A stretch of DNA of 64,000 bases from an uncultured Clostridia bacterium (GTDB lineage: Bacteria; Bacillota; Clostridia; Oscillospirales; Ruminococcaceae). Below the pieces are notes generated by a model that was not told where the DNA came from, made no database searches, and saw only the letters and a program-made list of their open reading frames with translations. The translations under genes and the position numbers were made by a program. This document shows, piece by piece, positions 16,476 to 24,979 of this stretch. How positions within the stretch are numbered: the stretch's first letter is position 1; every line of letters begins with the position of its first letter. The stretch lies in contig CANRFM010000007.1 of assembly GCA_947629905.1 (NCBI GenBank), positions 23,922 to 87,921 of the forward strand. Direction: 5' to 3'.

Positions 16476-18800
16476 GTGGCGAAGAAAGAGTATGAACCGG
16501 CTGTCGGCATGAACAAAAGGCTGATCATCGGTATCCTGCTGCCGATTTTTATTGTGGTGGGATATGTGGTATGGGGGCTGTTCAAGCTGACCGTGATCGA
16601 CCACCGGGACTATGCGGCAATGGCAAACGAGACACATTTCACAAACAAGACCATCACCGCCGGCAGGGGCAGTATCTATGATGCCAACGGGGAACCGCTT
16701 GCATGGAGCGCAACGGTCTATAAGGTTTTCATGGACCCGAAAACGTTCCGGGAGGAAATGGACGATATTGAGAAGATCATGGAAAAGCGGGAGGAAAGAG
16801 TCGCAAACGGAGAGACACTGCCCACGGATGAACGTATCATCACCCGTGAGGAACTTCAGGCGGAGATCGTAGAATATCTTGCGGAAAAGCTTGAAATTTC
16901 GGAGGATACCGTCCGCACTGCTATGGAGAAAGATACCCAGTATTATGTCCTCAAAACACAGGTGGAAAAAACCGCAGCCGATGAGATCGCAGCTTATTTT
17001 GACAATCTTGGCATGGTATCCATCACGACCGAGGAGGATTCCAAGCGCTACTACCCGCAGAATGATCTTGCTGCACAGGTGATCGGCTTTACCAACAGTG
17101 ACGGCAAAGGGCAGTACGGACTGGAAGCAGAATATGATGATTACCTGTCCGGCATTAACGGCAGGGTCACAACGGCTGTAGACGGTCTGGGCAATCTCAT
17201 GCCCTATCGCTACTCTACGACCTATGAGGCACAGGAGGGCAGTTCCCTGTACCTGACACTCGATTCCACGCTGCAATATTATCTCGAAAAGAATTTGCAG
17301 GAAATGTGTGAGAAGAACAGTGTCAAGAACCGTGCCTGCGGCATTCTCATGAATGCCAAGACCGGAGCAATCTATGCCATGGGGACCTACCCGTCCTTTG
17401 ACCTGAACAACCCGTCTGTGATCTATGACGAAGCCACCCGGAAAGCACTCGAAGCGCTCCCGGAGGAGGAATATCAGGAAGCCTATGTTGCTGCCCGTGA
17501 GGAGCAGTGGAAGAACAAGGCGATCACAGAGCCGTATATTCCGGGTTCTGTGTTCAAGATCTTTACATCAGCTGCTGCCATCGAGGAGCACGTGGTTGAT
17601 CCGGATGTATTTGGCTACTACTGTGACGGTGCCTATGAAATTCCCGGTGCAGACCCCATCAAATGTCATAAGATAGGCGGACACGGGCAGCAGACGTTTT
17701 CACAGGCGCTGACCAATTCCTGCAACCCGGCATTCATTGAAGTGGGGCAGAAGCTTGGCATCGAGAAGTTTTGCAGCTATTTCAGTGCTTTCGGGCTGAC
17801 GGAAAAGACAAATATCGATCTGCCCGGTGAGGTTTCGAGTATTTACATTGATGAAGACCGCATGAGCCGGGTCGACCTTGCATCGAGTTCTTTCGGGCAG
17901 GCAAACAAGCTGACCGCCATTGAAATGATCACCGGCATTGCTGCTGCCGTCAACGGCGGCTATCTGGTAGAACCGCACGTGGTGAGCCGCATCGTGTCCA
18001 GTGACGGCAATATCCTGAAAACATTCGACACCAATGTGAAGCGGCAGGTCGTTTCCAATGAGACCTCTGCCGAAATGCGCAAGCTCCTGCAAGCAGTCGT
18101 GGATAACAACGGCGGTTCCAATGCCTATATCAAGGGCTATGCCATCGGCGGCAAGTCCGGTACATCCGAAAAGCTGGACGAATACCCCAAGGACAATATG
18201 CAGTATGTCGCATCCTATGCCTGCTTTGCGCCGGCAGACGACCCGGAAGTCGTGCTGCTGATCTTAGCCGATGAGCCGAATACGGCAAACAACCAGTATT
18301 ACGGTTCGATCGTGTGTGCACCTGCTGCAAGCAATATCATGGCAGACACGCTGAAATATTTAGGCTACTATCCGGAATACACGGATGAGGAGTATGCACA
18401 GCTTGATGCGACTGTTCCGCTGCTGATCGATGCGGATATTGAAAAGGCAAAGAGCACCATCGAAGCGCTGAACCTGAAATACGAGGTCGTCGGTGAAGGG
18501 AACACCGTCGTCGGACAGTGTCCCATGACGGGAGCGACGATCTCGGCAAACGGCACGATGATCCTTTACACCGAGGAGAACTATGTAGCCGAGACAGCGG
18601 AAGTGCCGGATCTGACCGGAAAGACAGCCAGCGAAGCCAATGCGCTGCTGACCGATCTGCACCTGAACTTTGTCGCCAGCGGTGCTTCTGCCGACCGTGA
18701 GGACGTGCGGGTGCAGTCCCAGTCCGTTGAAGCAGGCACTACCGTTCCGGTCGGCACGGTCATCAAGCTCAACTACATCAATAACAGTCGGGGCGACTGA
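16476..18800 (+). CDS. Class B penicillin-binding protein, SpoVD/FtsI type with PASTA domains
   Basis: 774-aa monofunctional transpeptidase that cross-links septal or spore peptidoglycan with FtsW. One N-terminal TM (about 15-35), a dimerisation/pedestal region to about 250, then the transpeptidase domain with SVFK (S358), SCN (415-417) and KSG (560-562, a variant of the usual KTG). Two C-terminal PASTA repeats follow (about 650-705 and 710-770). GTG 16476 is chosen because AAGGAG at 16462-16467 is well spaced; an ATG at 16474 is out of frame, and ATG 16509 is an alternative that would drop 11 residues. FtsI and SpoVD cannot be separated here. Confidence 0.9.
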   Translation: MAKKEYEPAVGMNKRLIIGILLPIFIVVGYVVWGLFKLTVIDHRDYAAMANETHFTNKTITAGRGSIYDANGEPLAWSATVYKVFMDPKTFREEMDDIEKIMEKREERVANGETLPTDERIITREELQAEIVEYLAEKLEISEDTVRTAMEKDTQYYVLKTQVEKTAADEIAAYFDNLGMVSITTEEDSKRYYPQNDLAAQVIGFTNSDGKGQYGLEAEYDDYLSGINGRVTTAVDGLGNLMPYRYSTTYEAQEGSSLYLTLDSTLQYYLEKNLQEMCEKNSVKNRACGILMNAKTGAIYAMGTYPSFDLNNPSVIYDEATRKALEALPEEEYQEAYVAAREEQWKNKAITEPYIPGSVFKIFTSAAAIEEHVVDPDVFGYYCDGAYEIPGADPIKCHKIGGHGQQTFSQALTNSCNPAFIEVGQKLGIEKFCSYFSAFGLTEKTNIDLPGEVSSIYIDEDRMSRVDLASSSFGQANKLTAIEMITGIAAAVNGGYLVEPHVVSRIVSSDGNILKTFDTNVKRQVVSNETSAEMRKLLQAVVDNNGGSNAYIKGYAIGGKSGTSEKLDEYPKDNMQYVASYACFAPADDPEVVLLILADEPNTANNQYYGSIVCAPAASNIMADTLKYLGYYPEYTDEEYAQLDATVPLLIDADIEKAKSTIEALNLKYEVVGEGNTVVGQCPMTGATISANGTMILYTEENYVAETAEVPDLTGKTASEANALLTDLHLNFVASGASADREDVRVQSQSVEAGTTVPVGTVIKLNYINNSRGD

Positions 18801-18814
18801 TGGGAGGAACAGCT

Positions 18815-20257
18815 ATGAAGCTTTTGGAACTGCTGGAAAACAGGATCCCCACCACATTGGGGGAGACAGAGATCACAGCGATCACGGATGATAACCGGAA
18901 AGTCGTTCCGGGGTGTCTGTTTGTCTGTATCAGGGGCGAACGCTTTGACGGACACACCGCCGCTGCGGAAGCACTCGAAAAGGGTGCGGCTGCCGTTGTT
19001 GCGGATCATGATCTCGGTCTGGGGGAGAAGCAATTGCTCACGGACGACACCCGTGCGGAATACGGGCGGCTCTGTGCAGCGTGGTTCGGACACCCGGAAC
19101 GGAAAATGCGCTTCATCGGCGTGACCGGCACGAACGGCAAAACGACGATCACCACCCTCATCAAATTCATTCTCGAACAAAGTGGACACAAAGTCGGACT
19201 GATCGGGACGATACAGAATGAGATCGGGGCGGAAGTCATTCACACGAACAATACCACGCCGCTGCCCTTTGACCTGATGGCACTGTTTGCCCGTATGTAT
19301 GAAAGCGGATGTGACGTGGTCGTCATGGAAGTTTCCTCGTTCGGGCTGGTGCAGAAGCGGATCGGACCGACACATTTTGAGGTTGCAGTCTTTACGAACC
19401 TGACGCAGGATCATCTGGACTATCACAAGACCATGGAAGCCTACTACGATGCCAAGCGGATGCTGTTTGACATCTGCGACAAGGCTGTCATCCATATCGG
19501 GGACGAATACGGGGAACGCCTGTATGACGAAATTTCCTGCGAGAAGTACAACTATGGCACGGCCGATGCGCATTTCACCTATACCCCCGTTTCCGTGAAG
19601 GCAAACGGCACGGTATTCCGTCTGCGGCAAAGCTGCGGGGAAATGGAAATTTCCATGCGGCTGACCGGCTATTTCAATGTGGCAAATGCAACAGCAGCCT
19701 ATGCCGTGTGCAAGCTGATGGGCTTGCCAGATGCACAGATACTCCCGGCATTGCAGAACTGTCCGGGTGTCAAGGGCAGATGTGAAGTCATCCCGACCGG
19801 GAGAGATTTTTCGGTGATCTGCGACTATGCGCACACACCGGATGCCATTGAGAATATTTTAAGCAACGTAAAACGCTATACAGAGGGAAAATTAGTGTGC
19901 CTGTTCGGCTGCGGCGGCAACCGTGACAAGGGCAAGAGACCCCTCATGGCACAGGCAGCAGCACGCTATGCCGACAAGCTGATCGTTACCTCGGATAATC
20001 CGAGAGATGAAGACCCGGAAGCTATCATTCAGGACATTCTTGCCGGGCTGGAGGACAGTACCGTTCCGTATGAGGTCGTGACCGACCGTGCCGAAGCCAT
20101 TGCCCATGCACTGCGGACGGCAGGGGCAGGAGATGTGATCGTGCTTGCCGGAAAGGGACACGAGGACTATCAGATTTTTGAGAATGACCGTCATATTCAC
20201 TTTGACGAACGGGAAGTCGTTGCCGGGGCACTGAATGCCATGGCACAGGAGGCATGA
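18815..20257 (+). CDS. murE: UDP-MurNAc-tripeptide synthetase (meso-DAP adding)
   Basis: ATP-dependent ligase adding the third stem-peptide residue to UDP-MurNAc-L-Ala-D-Glu. The ATP site GVTGTNGKTT lies near 105-115 and the central domain has HTNNTTP and EVSSFGL. The C-terminal domain has TSDNPRDEDP, whose DNPR signature marks meso-diaminopimelate rather than lysine specificity. 480 aa. GGGAGG (18802-18807) points to ATG 18815 instead of the ATG at 18800, which overlaps the PBP stop codon and would contain the ribosome site. Confidence 0.95.
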   Translation: MKLLELLENRIPTTLGETEITAITDDNRKVVPGCLFVCIRGERFDGHTAAAEALEKGAAAVVADHDLGLGEKQLLTDDTRAEYGRLCAAWFGHPERKMRFIGVTGTNGKTTITTLIKFILEQSGHKVGLIGTIQNEIGAEVIHTNNTTPLPFDLMALFARMYESGCDVVVMEVSSFGLVQKRIGPTHFEVAVFTNLTQDHLDYHKTMEAYYDAKRMLFDICDKAVIHIGDEYGERLYDEISCEKYNYGTADAHFTYTPVSVKANGTVFRLRQSCGEMEISMRLTGYFNVANATAAYAVCKLMGLPDAQILPALQNCPGVKGRCEVIPTGRDFSVICDYAHTPDAIENILSNVKRYTEGKLVCLFGCGGNRDKGKRPLMAQAAARYADKLIVTSDNPRDEDPEAIIQDILAGLEDSTVPYEVVTDRAEAIAHALRTAGAGDVIVLAGKGHEDYQIFENDRHIHFDEREVVAGALNAMAQEA

Positions 20258-20260
20258 GGT

Positions 20261-21610
20261 ATGGAAAGCATTTCACTGCGGGAAATTGCAGACTATCTGC
20301 ACGCAGAAGCACCGCTTGAGGCGGAGATCACAGCCGTCAGCACGGACACAAGGGCGCTCCCGGCGGGCTGCCTGTTTCTGGCGCTGCGGGGGAAAAAATT
20401 TGACGGGCATGATTTTGTACAGCAGGCAATTGCTGCCGGTGCAGTCGCCGCAGTGACGGATACACCCATTGCGGACTGCCCCTGCCTTGTAGTGGCAGAT
20501 ACCGGGCAGGCACTGCTGGATATTGCATCGCTGTACCGGAGCAAATTTGACATCCCTGTGATCGGTATTACCGGCAGTGTGGGCAAGACCACCACCAAAG
20601 AGCTGACCGCCTGTGTGATCGGCAAGCACTGCCCGACACTCAGGACGGAAGCCAATCTGAACAATGAGATCGGTATGCCGAAAACGCTGCTCGGTTTGAC
20701 GAAAGAGCATGGTGCAGCCGTTCTGGAAATGGGCATGAACCATTTCGGGGAGATCTCCCGCATGAGCCGGAGCGCAAAGCCGACCATTGCCATTATCACG
20801 AATATCGGCTTTTCCCATGTGGAGCATCTCGGCTCACAGGAAGGCATTTTACGGGCAAAGCTCGAAATGCTGGAGGGCATGGCAGCAGATGCACCGCTGA
20901 TCACATCGGCAGATGACAGACTGCTTGCCCCCCTGAAAGAAACGCTCTCCCGTCCGGTCTACGCTTTTTCGACCGAGGGAAACCCGGCAGACGTGTGGGC
21001 GGAGGACATCAAGGAGGAGAACGGTGTCACGACCTTTACGGTATGCACCGGAGAAAAACGGCTGCTTGCCGTGCTTCCGGCAGTCGGGGCGCATAATGTG
21101 AAGAATGCCCTTGCCGCCTATCTTGCCGGGGTGCTGATCGGTATGCCCGATCAGGAGATCCTCTGCGGGTTGGCAGAATACCGTCCGACCGGCAACCGGC
21201 AGAATATTCTGGAAAAAAACGGACAGACTGTGATTGCAGACTGTTATAATGCAAGCCCGGATTCCATGCGTGCGGCGCTTGGCGTTCTGGAACATCTGCC
21301 CTGTGCGGGAAAGCGCATTGCAGTACTGGGCGATATGCTGGAACTGGGTGAGATGAGCGAAACGCTTCATGCGGAAGTCGGAAAAATGGCAGCAGCTGCC
21401 AATATTGATAGGCTGTTCTGCTATGGCAAGGAGGCAGAGACCATTGCTGCCCATGCCGGAACGGCGCATGAAATTTTCACGACCTGCGATGCGCAGGCGC
21501 TCATTGAAAAGCTGCGTGAGACTGCCAAAGAGGGCGATGCTGTGCTCTTCAAGGCAAGTCACGGGATGCACCTTGAAACCGTCATGGAAGCGGTTTACGG
21601 GAAGCTGTAA
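20261..21610 (+). CDS. murF: UDP-MurNAc-tripeptide-D-Ala-D-Ala ligase
   Basis: Adds the D-Ala-D-Ala dipeptide to UDP-MurNAc-tripeptide, the last cytoplasmic Mur ligase step; its substrate depends on alr. 449 aa with ATP loop GITGSVGKTTTKE, the motif EANLNNEIGMPKTLLGL, MGMNHFGEISRMS, and C-terminal DCYNASPDSMRAAL. It starts 3 bp after murE and its stop overlaps the ATG of the following MraY-like gene (TAATG). Confidence 0.96.
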   Translation: MESISLREIADYLHAEAPLEAEITAVSTDTRALPAGCLFLALRGKKFDGHDFVQQAIAAGAVAAVTDTPIADCPCLVVADTGQALLDIASLYRSKFDIPVIGITGSVGKTTTKELTACVIGKHCPTLRTEANLNNEIGMPKTLLGLTKEHGAAVLEMGMNHFGEISRMSRSAKPTIAIITNIGFSHVEHLGSQEGILRAKLEMLEGMAADAPLITSADDRLLAPLKETLSRPVYAFSTEGNPADVWAEDIKEENGVTTFTVCTGEKRLLAVLPAVGAHNVKNALAAYLAGVLIGMPDQEILCGLAEYRPTGNRQNILEKNGQTVIADCYNASPDSMRAALGVLEHLPCAGKRIAVLGDMLELGEMSETLHAEVGKMAAAANIDRLFCYGKEAETIAAHAGTAHEIFTTCDAQALIEKLRETAKEGDAVLFKASHGMHLETVMEAVYGKL

Positions 21611-22539
21611 TGCCCATCTGGCTGCAATTGACAGCTTCACTTTCGGCAGCACTGGCGGCGGGGATCATGGGAATTGCCTATGTGCCGTTCCTGCAAAAGC
21701 TCCGCTTCTGTGAACCGGAGGAGAACCGGGAACAGAAAGAAGCTGCCGGAGAAAAGCTCCGCCCGACCCTCTGCGGGGTGTTGGCGGTGTTCGGCTGTAC
21801 GTTCGGGCTGGTGCTGTGCTATACGCTCTATTTGCAGTTCGGGGAAGCGGACCGGACGGACAGGGGCTTTCAGGAGGCGCTGTTTCAGCTGCAATGCGGG
21901 TATGCCTATGGGATACTGGCGGCGCTGTTGGGGCTTGGTGTGGATGTCATGGCGATCCACAGGCGTATCCGCTATCGGGTAAAGCCGTTCTGGCAGGCTG
22001 CTGTGATGTTTTCGGCAGCGTATGCGATGCAGCTTGCAGGGATGCAGGTGCTGCAAACGGAGGAGACCGGGCTGCGGGCTTTGCTTGCGGCAGGGATGCT
22101 GACCTTGAGCTGGGGCGTGATGCAGCCAACCGACAGGGAAGCGGACGGTGCAGGGATCACAGCAGCCGGCATCCTGACGGCGTGTTTAGCTGTGATACAT
22201 CTTGCGGATGACAGAGTGCTGCCGGCGCTGCTTTCGCTGACGGCAGCGGGGGCTTGCATGGGGTGCATGGTCTGGGATCTTCCGCCTGCAAAGTGCAGAC
22301 TTGGCACGGTCGGCAGCAGCTGGCTGGGGGCGCTGCTCCCTGTCCTGTGTCCGGACAGGCGGACACTGTGCCTGTGTATGGCTGTGTATCTTGTGAATGT
22401 ACTGCCGCTTCTGCGGAAAAAAGAGAGAAAGACACTGCTTGCAAGCATGGACGGCAGCAAGCCGTGGAAACGTCTTGCGGTCTTTGCCGGATTTGCAGGA
22501 TTCTGCGGGGTGCTGGCTGTCTGGCTAACAGTGCAATGA
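21610..22539 (+). CDS. MraY-like polytopic membrane protein lacking catalytic residues
   Basis: 309-aa protein with about nine or ten hydrophobic segments in the usual mraY position between murF and ftsW. MraY transfers phospho-MurNAc-pentapeptide to undecaprenyl phosphate. Degenerate MraY landmarks appear in order: RPTLCGVL (51-58) for the PTMGG loop; GLGVDVMAIHR (108-118) for the DDY motif, with one of two aspartates; PTDREADGAG (173-182) for NLTDGLDG; PAKCRLGTVGSSWLG (226-240) for PAKVFMGDTGSLALG, with threonine 233 at the catalytic aspartate; and no HH(Y/F)E motif near the C-terminus. It overlaps murF and is followed by ftsW after 13 bp. The frame is intact and the start is coupled, so it seems selected. 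Likely a pseudoenzyme or scaffold; an extremely divergent transferase is the alternative. The product assignment is by eye. Confidence 0.7.
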   Translation: MPIWLQLTASLSAALAAGIMGIAYVPFLQKLRFCEPEENREQKEAAGEKLRPTLCGVLAVFGCTFGLVLCYTLYLQFGEADRTDRGFQEALFQLQCGYAYGILAALLGLGVDVMAIHRRIRYRVKPFWQAAVMFSAAYAMQLAGMQVLQTEETGLRALLAAGMLTLSWGVMQPTDREADGAGITAAGILTACLAVIHLADDRVLPALLSLTAAGACMGCMVWDLPPAKCRLGTVGSSWLGALLPVLCPDRRTLCLCMAVYLVNVLPLLRKKERKTLLASMDGSKPWKRLAVFAGFAGFCGVLAVWLTVQ

Positions 22540-22552
22540 TAGGAGGAAACAC

Positions 22553-23770
22553 ATGGACGAAAACACGAACAGACAGGTCACGGAGCGCAGACGGGTACGG
22601 TTCGGCTATCCGGATATCACATTCAGCATTGTCGTTCTGATCTTGCTGGGGCTTGGCATCGTGATGATGTTTTCCGCAAGCTATGCCATTGCCATCAACG
22701 AAAACAAGCCGGGCTATTTCTATGCACTCCGGCAGGCGATCTTTGCAGGGATCGGGCTGATCGTTATGCTGATCGTCACATTTGTGGACTATCACGTATG
22801 GGCGAAAAAGGGCTTTGCGGTGCTCATCTATATTGCATCGGTGCTGCTGCTGTGGGCGGTGCAGTTCATCGGCACAGACCTTGATACAGGCAACAAGCGC
22901 TGGATCGATTTAGGTATCACAACATTTCAGCCGTCAGAGCTTGCCAAGTTTGCGATCGTTGTGCTGTTCGCCTATCTGATCGACAAGAATTATGACAAGA
23001 TGAAAAAATTCTCGACCGGTGCACTTCCGGCATATATCCTGCTGGGCATGGTCGCAGTGCCGCTGGTGTTTCAGCCGCACTACTCCTGTATCATCCTGAT
23101 CGTGATGATCGGGACGGTCATGATCTTTGTCGGCGGCTCGAAGTGGTGGCATATTGCGTTTTTCGTGCTGCTCGGTGTTGCAGCACTGGCAGCAATCATG
23201 ATCTACATGGTGCAGAGCGGACGTGTCACGTATATCACGACACGGTTCAACTGCTGGCTGCATCCGTTTGATGAGGCATACCTGAATGATACATGGCAGA
23301 CCCGACAGTCCCTCATTGCCATTGGTTCGGGGGGATTGTTCGGGCTGGGACTGGGGGAATCGAGACAGAAGTACCTCTACCTGCCCGAATCGGAAAATGA
23401 CTTTGTATTTGCCATTGTCTGCGAGGAACTCGGACTGGTCGGTGCGATCATGGTCATTTTGCTGTTCGTGCTGCTGATCATGCAGGGTTTTCACATTGCG
23501 ACACACAGCAAGGACAAATTCGGCATGATGCTGGCTGTCGGCTTTACGCTTCAGATCGCTTTGCAGGCATTCATGAACATTGCCGTCGTTGCGAATCTGA
23601 TGCCGAACACCGGTATCAGCCTGCCGTTCTTCTCCTACGGCGGTACGGCGCTCATCATGCAGCTTGTGGAAATGGGTATCGTCCTGAACGTTTCCCGTTC
23701 ACGGGATACCGTTGTCAAGGTCGCAAAGCCCGTTCCCCCGCCTGAACCGGTCTACCGGCAGGAGGCATAA
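22553..23770 (+). CDS. ftsW: Septal peptidoglycan polymerase FtsW
   Basis: SEDS-family glycosyltransferase that polymerises lipid II at the septum with its partner class B PBP. 405 aa, about ten TMs. SEDS motifs include GNKRWIDLGITTFQPSELAKFA, the region around TWQTRQSLIAIGSGGLFG, LPESENDFVFAIVCEELG, and LPNTGISLPFFSYGGTAL with methionine in place of leucine. Strong AGGAGG before ATG 22553. Its placement with an SpoVD/FtsI-type PBP supports FtsW over RodA; SpoVE is a close alternative name. Confidence 0.93.
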   Translation: MDENTNRQVTERRRVRFGYPDITFSIVVLILLGLGIVMMFSASYAIAINENKPGYFYALRQAIFAGIGLIVMLIVTFVDYHVWAKKGFAVLIYIASVLLLWAVQFIGTDLDTGNKRWIDLGITTFQPSELAKFAIVVLFAYLIDKNYDKMKKFSTGALPAYILLGMVAVPLVFQPHYSCIILIVMIGTVMIFVGGSKWWHIAFFVLLGVAALAAIMIYMVQSGRVTYITTRFNCWLHPFDEAYLNDTWQTRQSLIAIGSGGLFGLGLGESRQKYLYLPESENDFVFAIVCEELGLVGAIMVILLFVLLIMQGFHIATHSKDKFGMMLAVGFTLQIALQAFMNIAVVANLMPNTGISLPFFSYGGTALIMQLVEMGIVLNVSRSRDTVVKVAKPVPPPEPVYRQEA

Positions 23771-23797
23771 CCCGAACAGAAGGAGGAAACCGAACGC

Positions 23798-24922
23798 ATG
23801 AAAGTGTTACTGGCTGGCGGCGGCACGGGCGGGCATATCAACCCGGCACTTGCCATCGCAGGCATTATTGCAGCGCACCTACCGGACACGGAATTTCTGT
23901 TTGCCGGAACGCCCGGCGGCATGGAGGCAAAGCTGATCCCGCAGGCGGGCTACCAGCTCGCCCCGATCAAGGTTGCCGGATTTCAGCGGAAACTGTCCGT
24001 GAAGAACATCGGCAGGAACGTCAGGGCGGCATGGTATCTTGCCGGTTCCGGACCGAGGGCGAAGCAGATCATCCGGGATTTTCAGCCGGATCTTGCCATT
24101 GGTACGGGAGGCTATGTGGCAGGACCTGTCATCCGTATGGCAGCGAAAATGGGTGTCCCCACCGCCATTCACGAACAGAACGCCTACCCCGGTGTCACAA
24201 ACCGCTTGCTTGCGAAAGAAGTAGACCATGTGATGCTGACCGTGAAAGAGGCGCTGGACTACTTTGAAAAGGACATAAACTATACCGTGACCGGGCTGCC
24301 TGTCCGTGCGGCTTTGCTGAAAAAGACAAGGCAGCAGGCAAGGGCAGAACTTGGGTTTGACGACAGCTTTACGATCCTGTCCTTTGGCGGAAGCCTTGGG
24401 GCGGGGTGCATCAATGACACCATGGCGGAGGTGCTGAAGTGGCACACCTCGCAGGGGCTGCCCGTCAATCATATCCACGGCTACGGCGGCATGGGAAAGG
24501 AGACCTTTCCTCAGAAAATGGAAAGCTACGGCATTCCCCTGAAAAGCAGCCGTCTGCGCATCACGGAATACATCAACGACATGGACACCTGCATGGCAGC
24601 AGCCGATTTGGTCGTCTGCCGTTCCGGGGCAAATGCACTTGCGGAACTGGAGGCACTCGGTAAGCCGTCCATCCTGATACCGTCTCCCATCGTTGCCGGC
24701 AATCACCAGTATCATAATGCCATGGTGCTTGGAAAAGCCGGTGCAGCACAGGTCATCGAGCAAAAAAATGTCACCAACGAGGACATGATTCACCGCATTG
24801 ACACGTTGCTGCATGACCGCCCGCTGCTGCAAAGCATGGCACAGAATGCGGCTGCCCTTGCCGTGCGGGATACAGACGAACGCATCTGGGGCGTGATCGA
24901 GGGGCTTTTGCAAAAGAAATAA
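23798..24922 (+). CDS. murG: Undecaprenyl-PP-MurNAc-pentapeptide GlcNAc transferase
   Basis: GT28 enzyme making lipid II from lipid I on the cytoplasmic membrane face. 374 aa with the GGGTGGHINPALAIA loop at the N-terminus, GTGGYVAGPV, HEQNAYPGVTNR, and the donor-site motifs SFGGSLGA, RSGANALAELEALGKPSILIP and NHQYHNA. AGGAGG precedes the ATG. Its lipid I substrate requires a working MraY, which is not found in this window. Confidence 0.96.
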   Translation: MKVLLAGGGTGGHINPALAIAGIIAAHLPDTEFLFAGTPGGMEAKLIPQAGYQLAPIKVAGFQRKLSVKNIGRNVRAAWYLAGSGPRAKQIIRDFQPDLAIGTGGYVAGPVIRMAAKMGVPTAIHEQNAYPGVTNRLLAKEVDHVMLTVKEALDYFEKDINYTVTGLPVRAALLKKTRQQARAELGFDDSFTILSFGGSLGAGCINDTMAEVLKWHTSQGLPVNHIHGYGGMGKETFPQKMESYGIPLKSSRLRITEYINDMDTCMAAADLVVCRSGANALAELEALGKPSILIPSPIVAGNHQYHNAMVLGKAGAAQVIEQKNVTNEDMIHRIDTLLHDRPLLQSMAQNAAALAVRDTDERIWGVIEGLLQKK

Positions 24923-24925
24923 GCC

Positions 24926-24971
24926 CCCTGCACCAAATTCCTCTCCTTTTCATACTATGCAGGGAAAGGAG
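24926..24971 (+). promoter_or_regulatory. Mutually exclusive hairpins over the murA ribosome site
   Basis: Two 7-bp perfect pairings compete. CCCTGCA (24926-24932) pairs with TGCAGGG (24958-24964), leaving the ribosome site AAAGGAG (24965-24971) free. Alternatively CTCCTTT (24943-24949) pairs with AAAGGAG itself and would hide it. This is a geometry read from sequence only. Confidence 0.4.
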
Positions 24972-24979
24972 TGGGGGAA

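Noticed and set aside
16273..16512. 79-codon open frame between ftsL and the PBP gene
   Set aside because: No well-spaced ribosome site, low-complexity composition with no recognisable domain, it contains the terminator-like hairpin and overlaps the PBP start in another frame.
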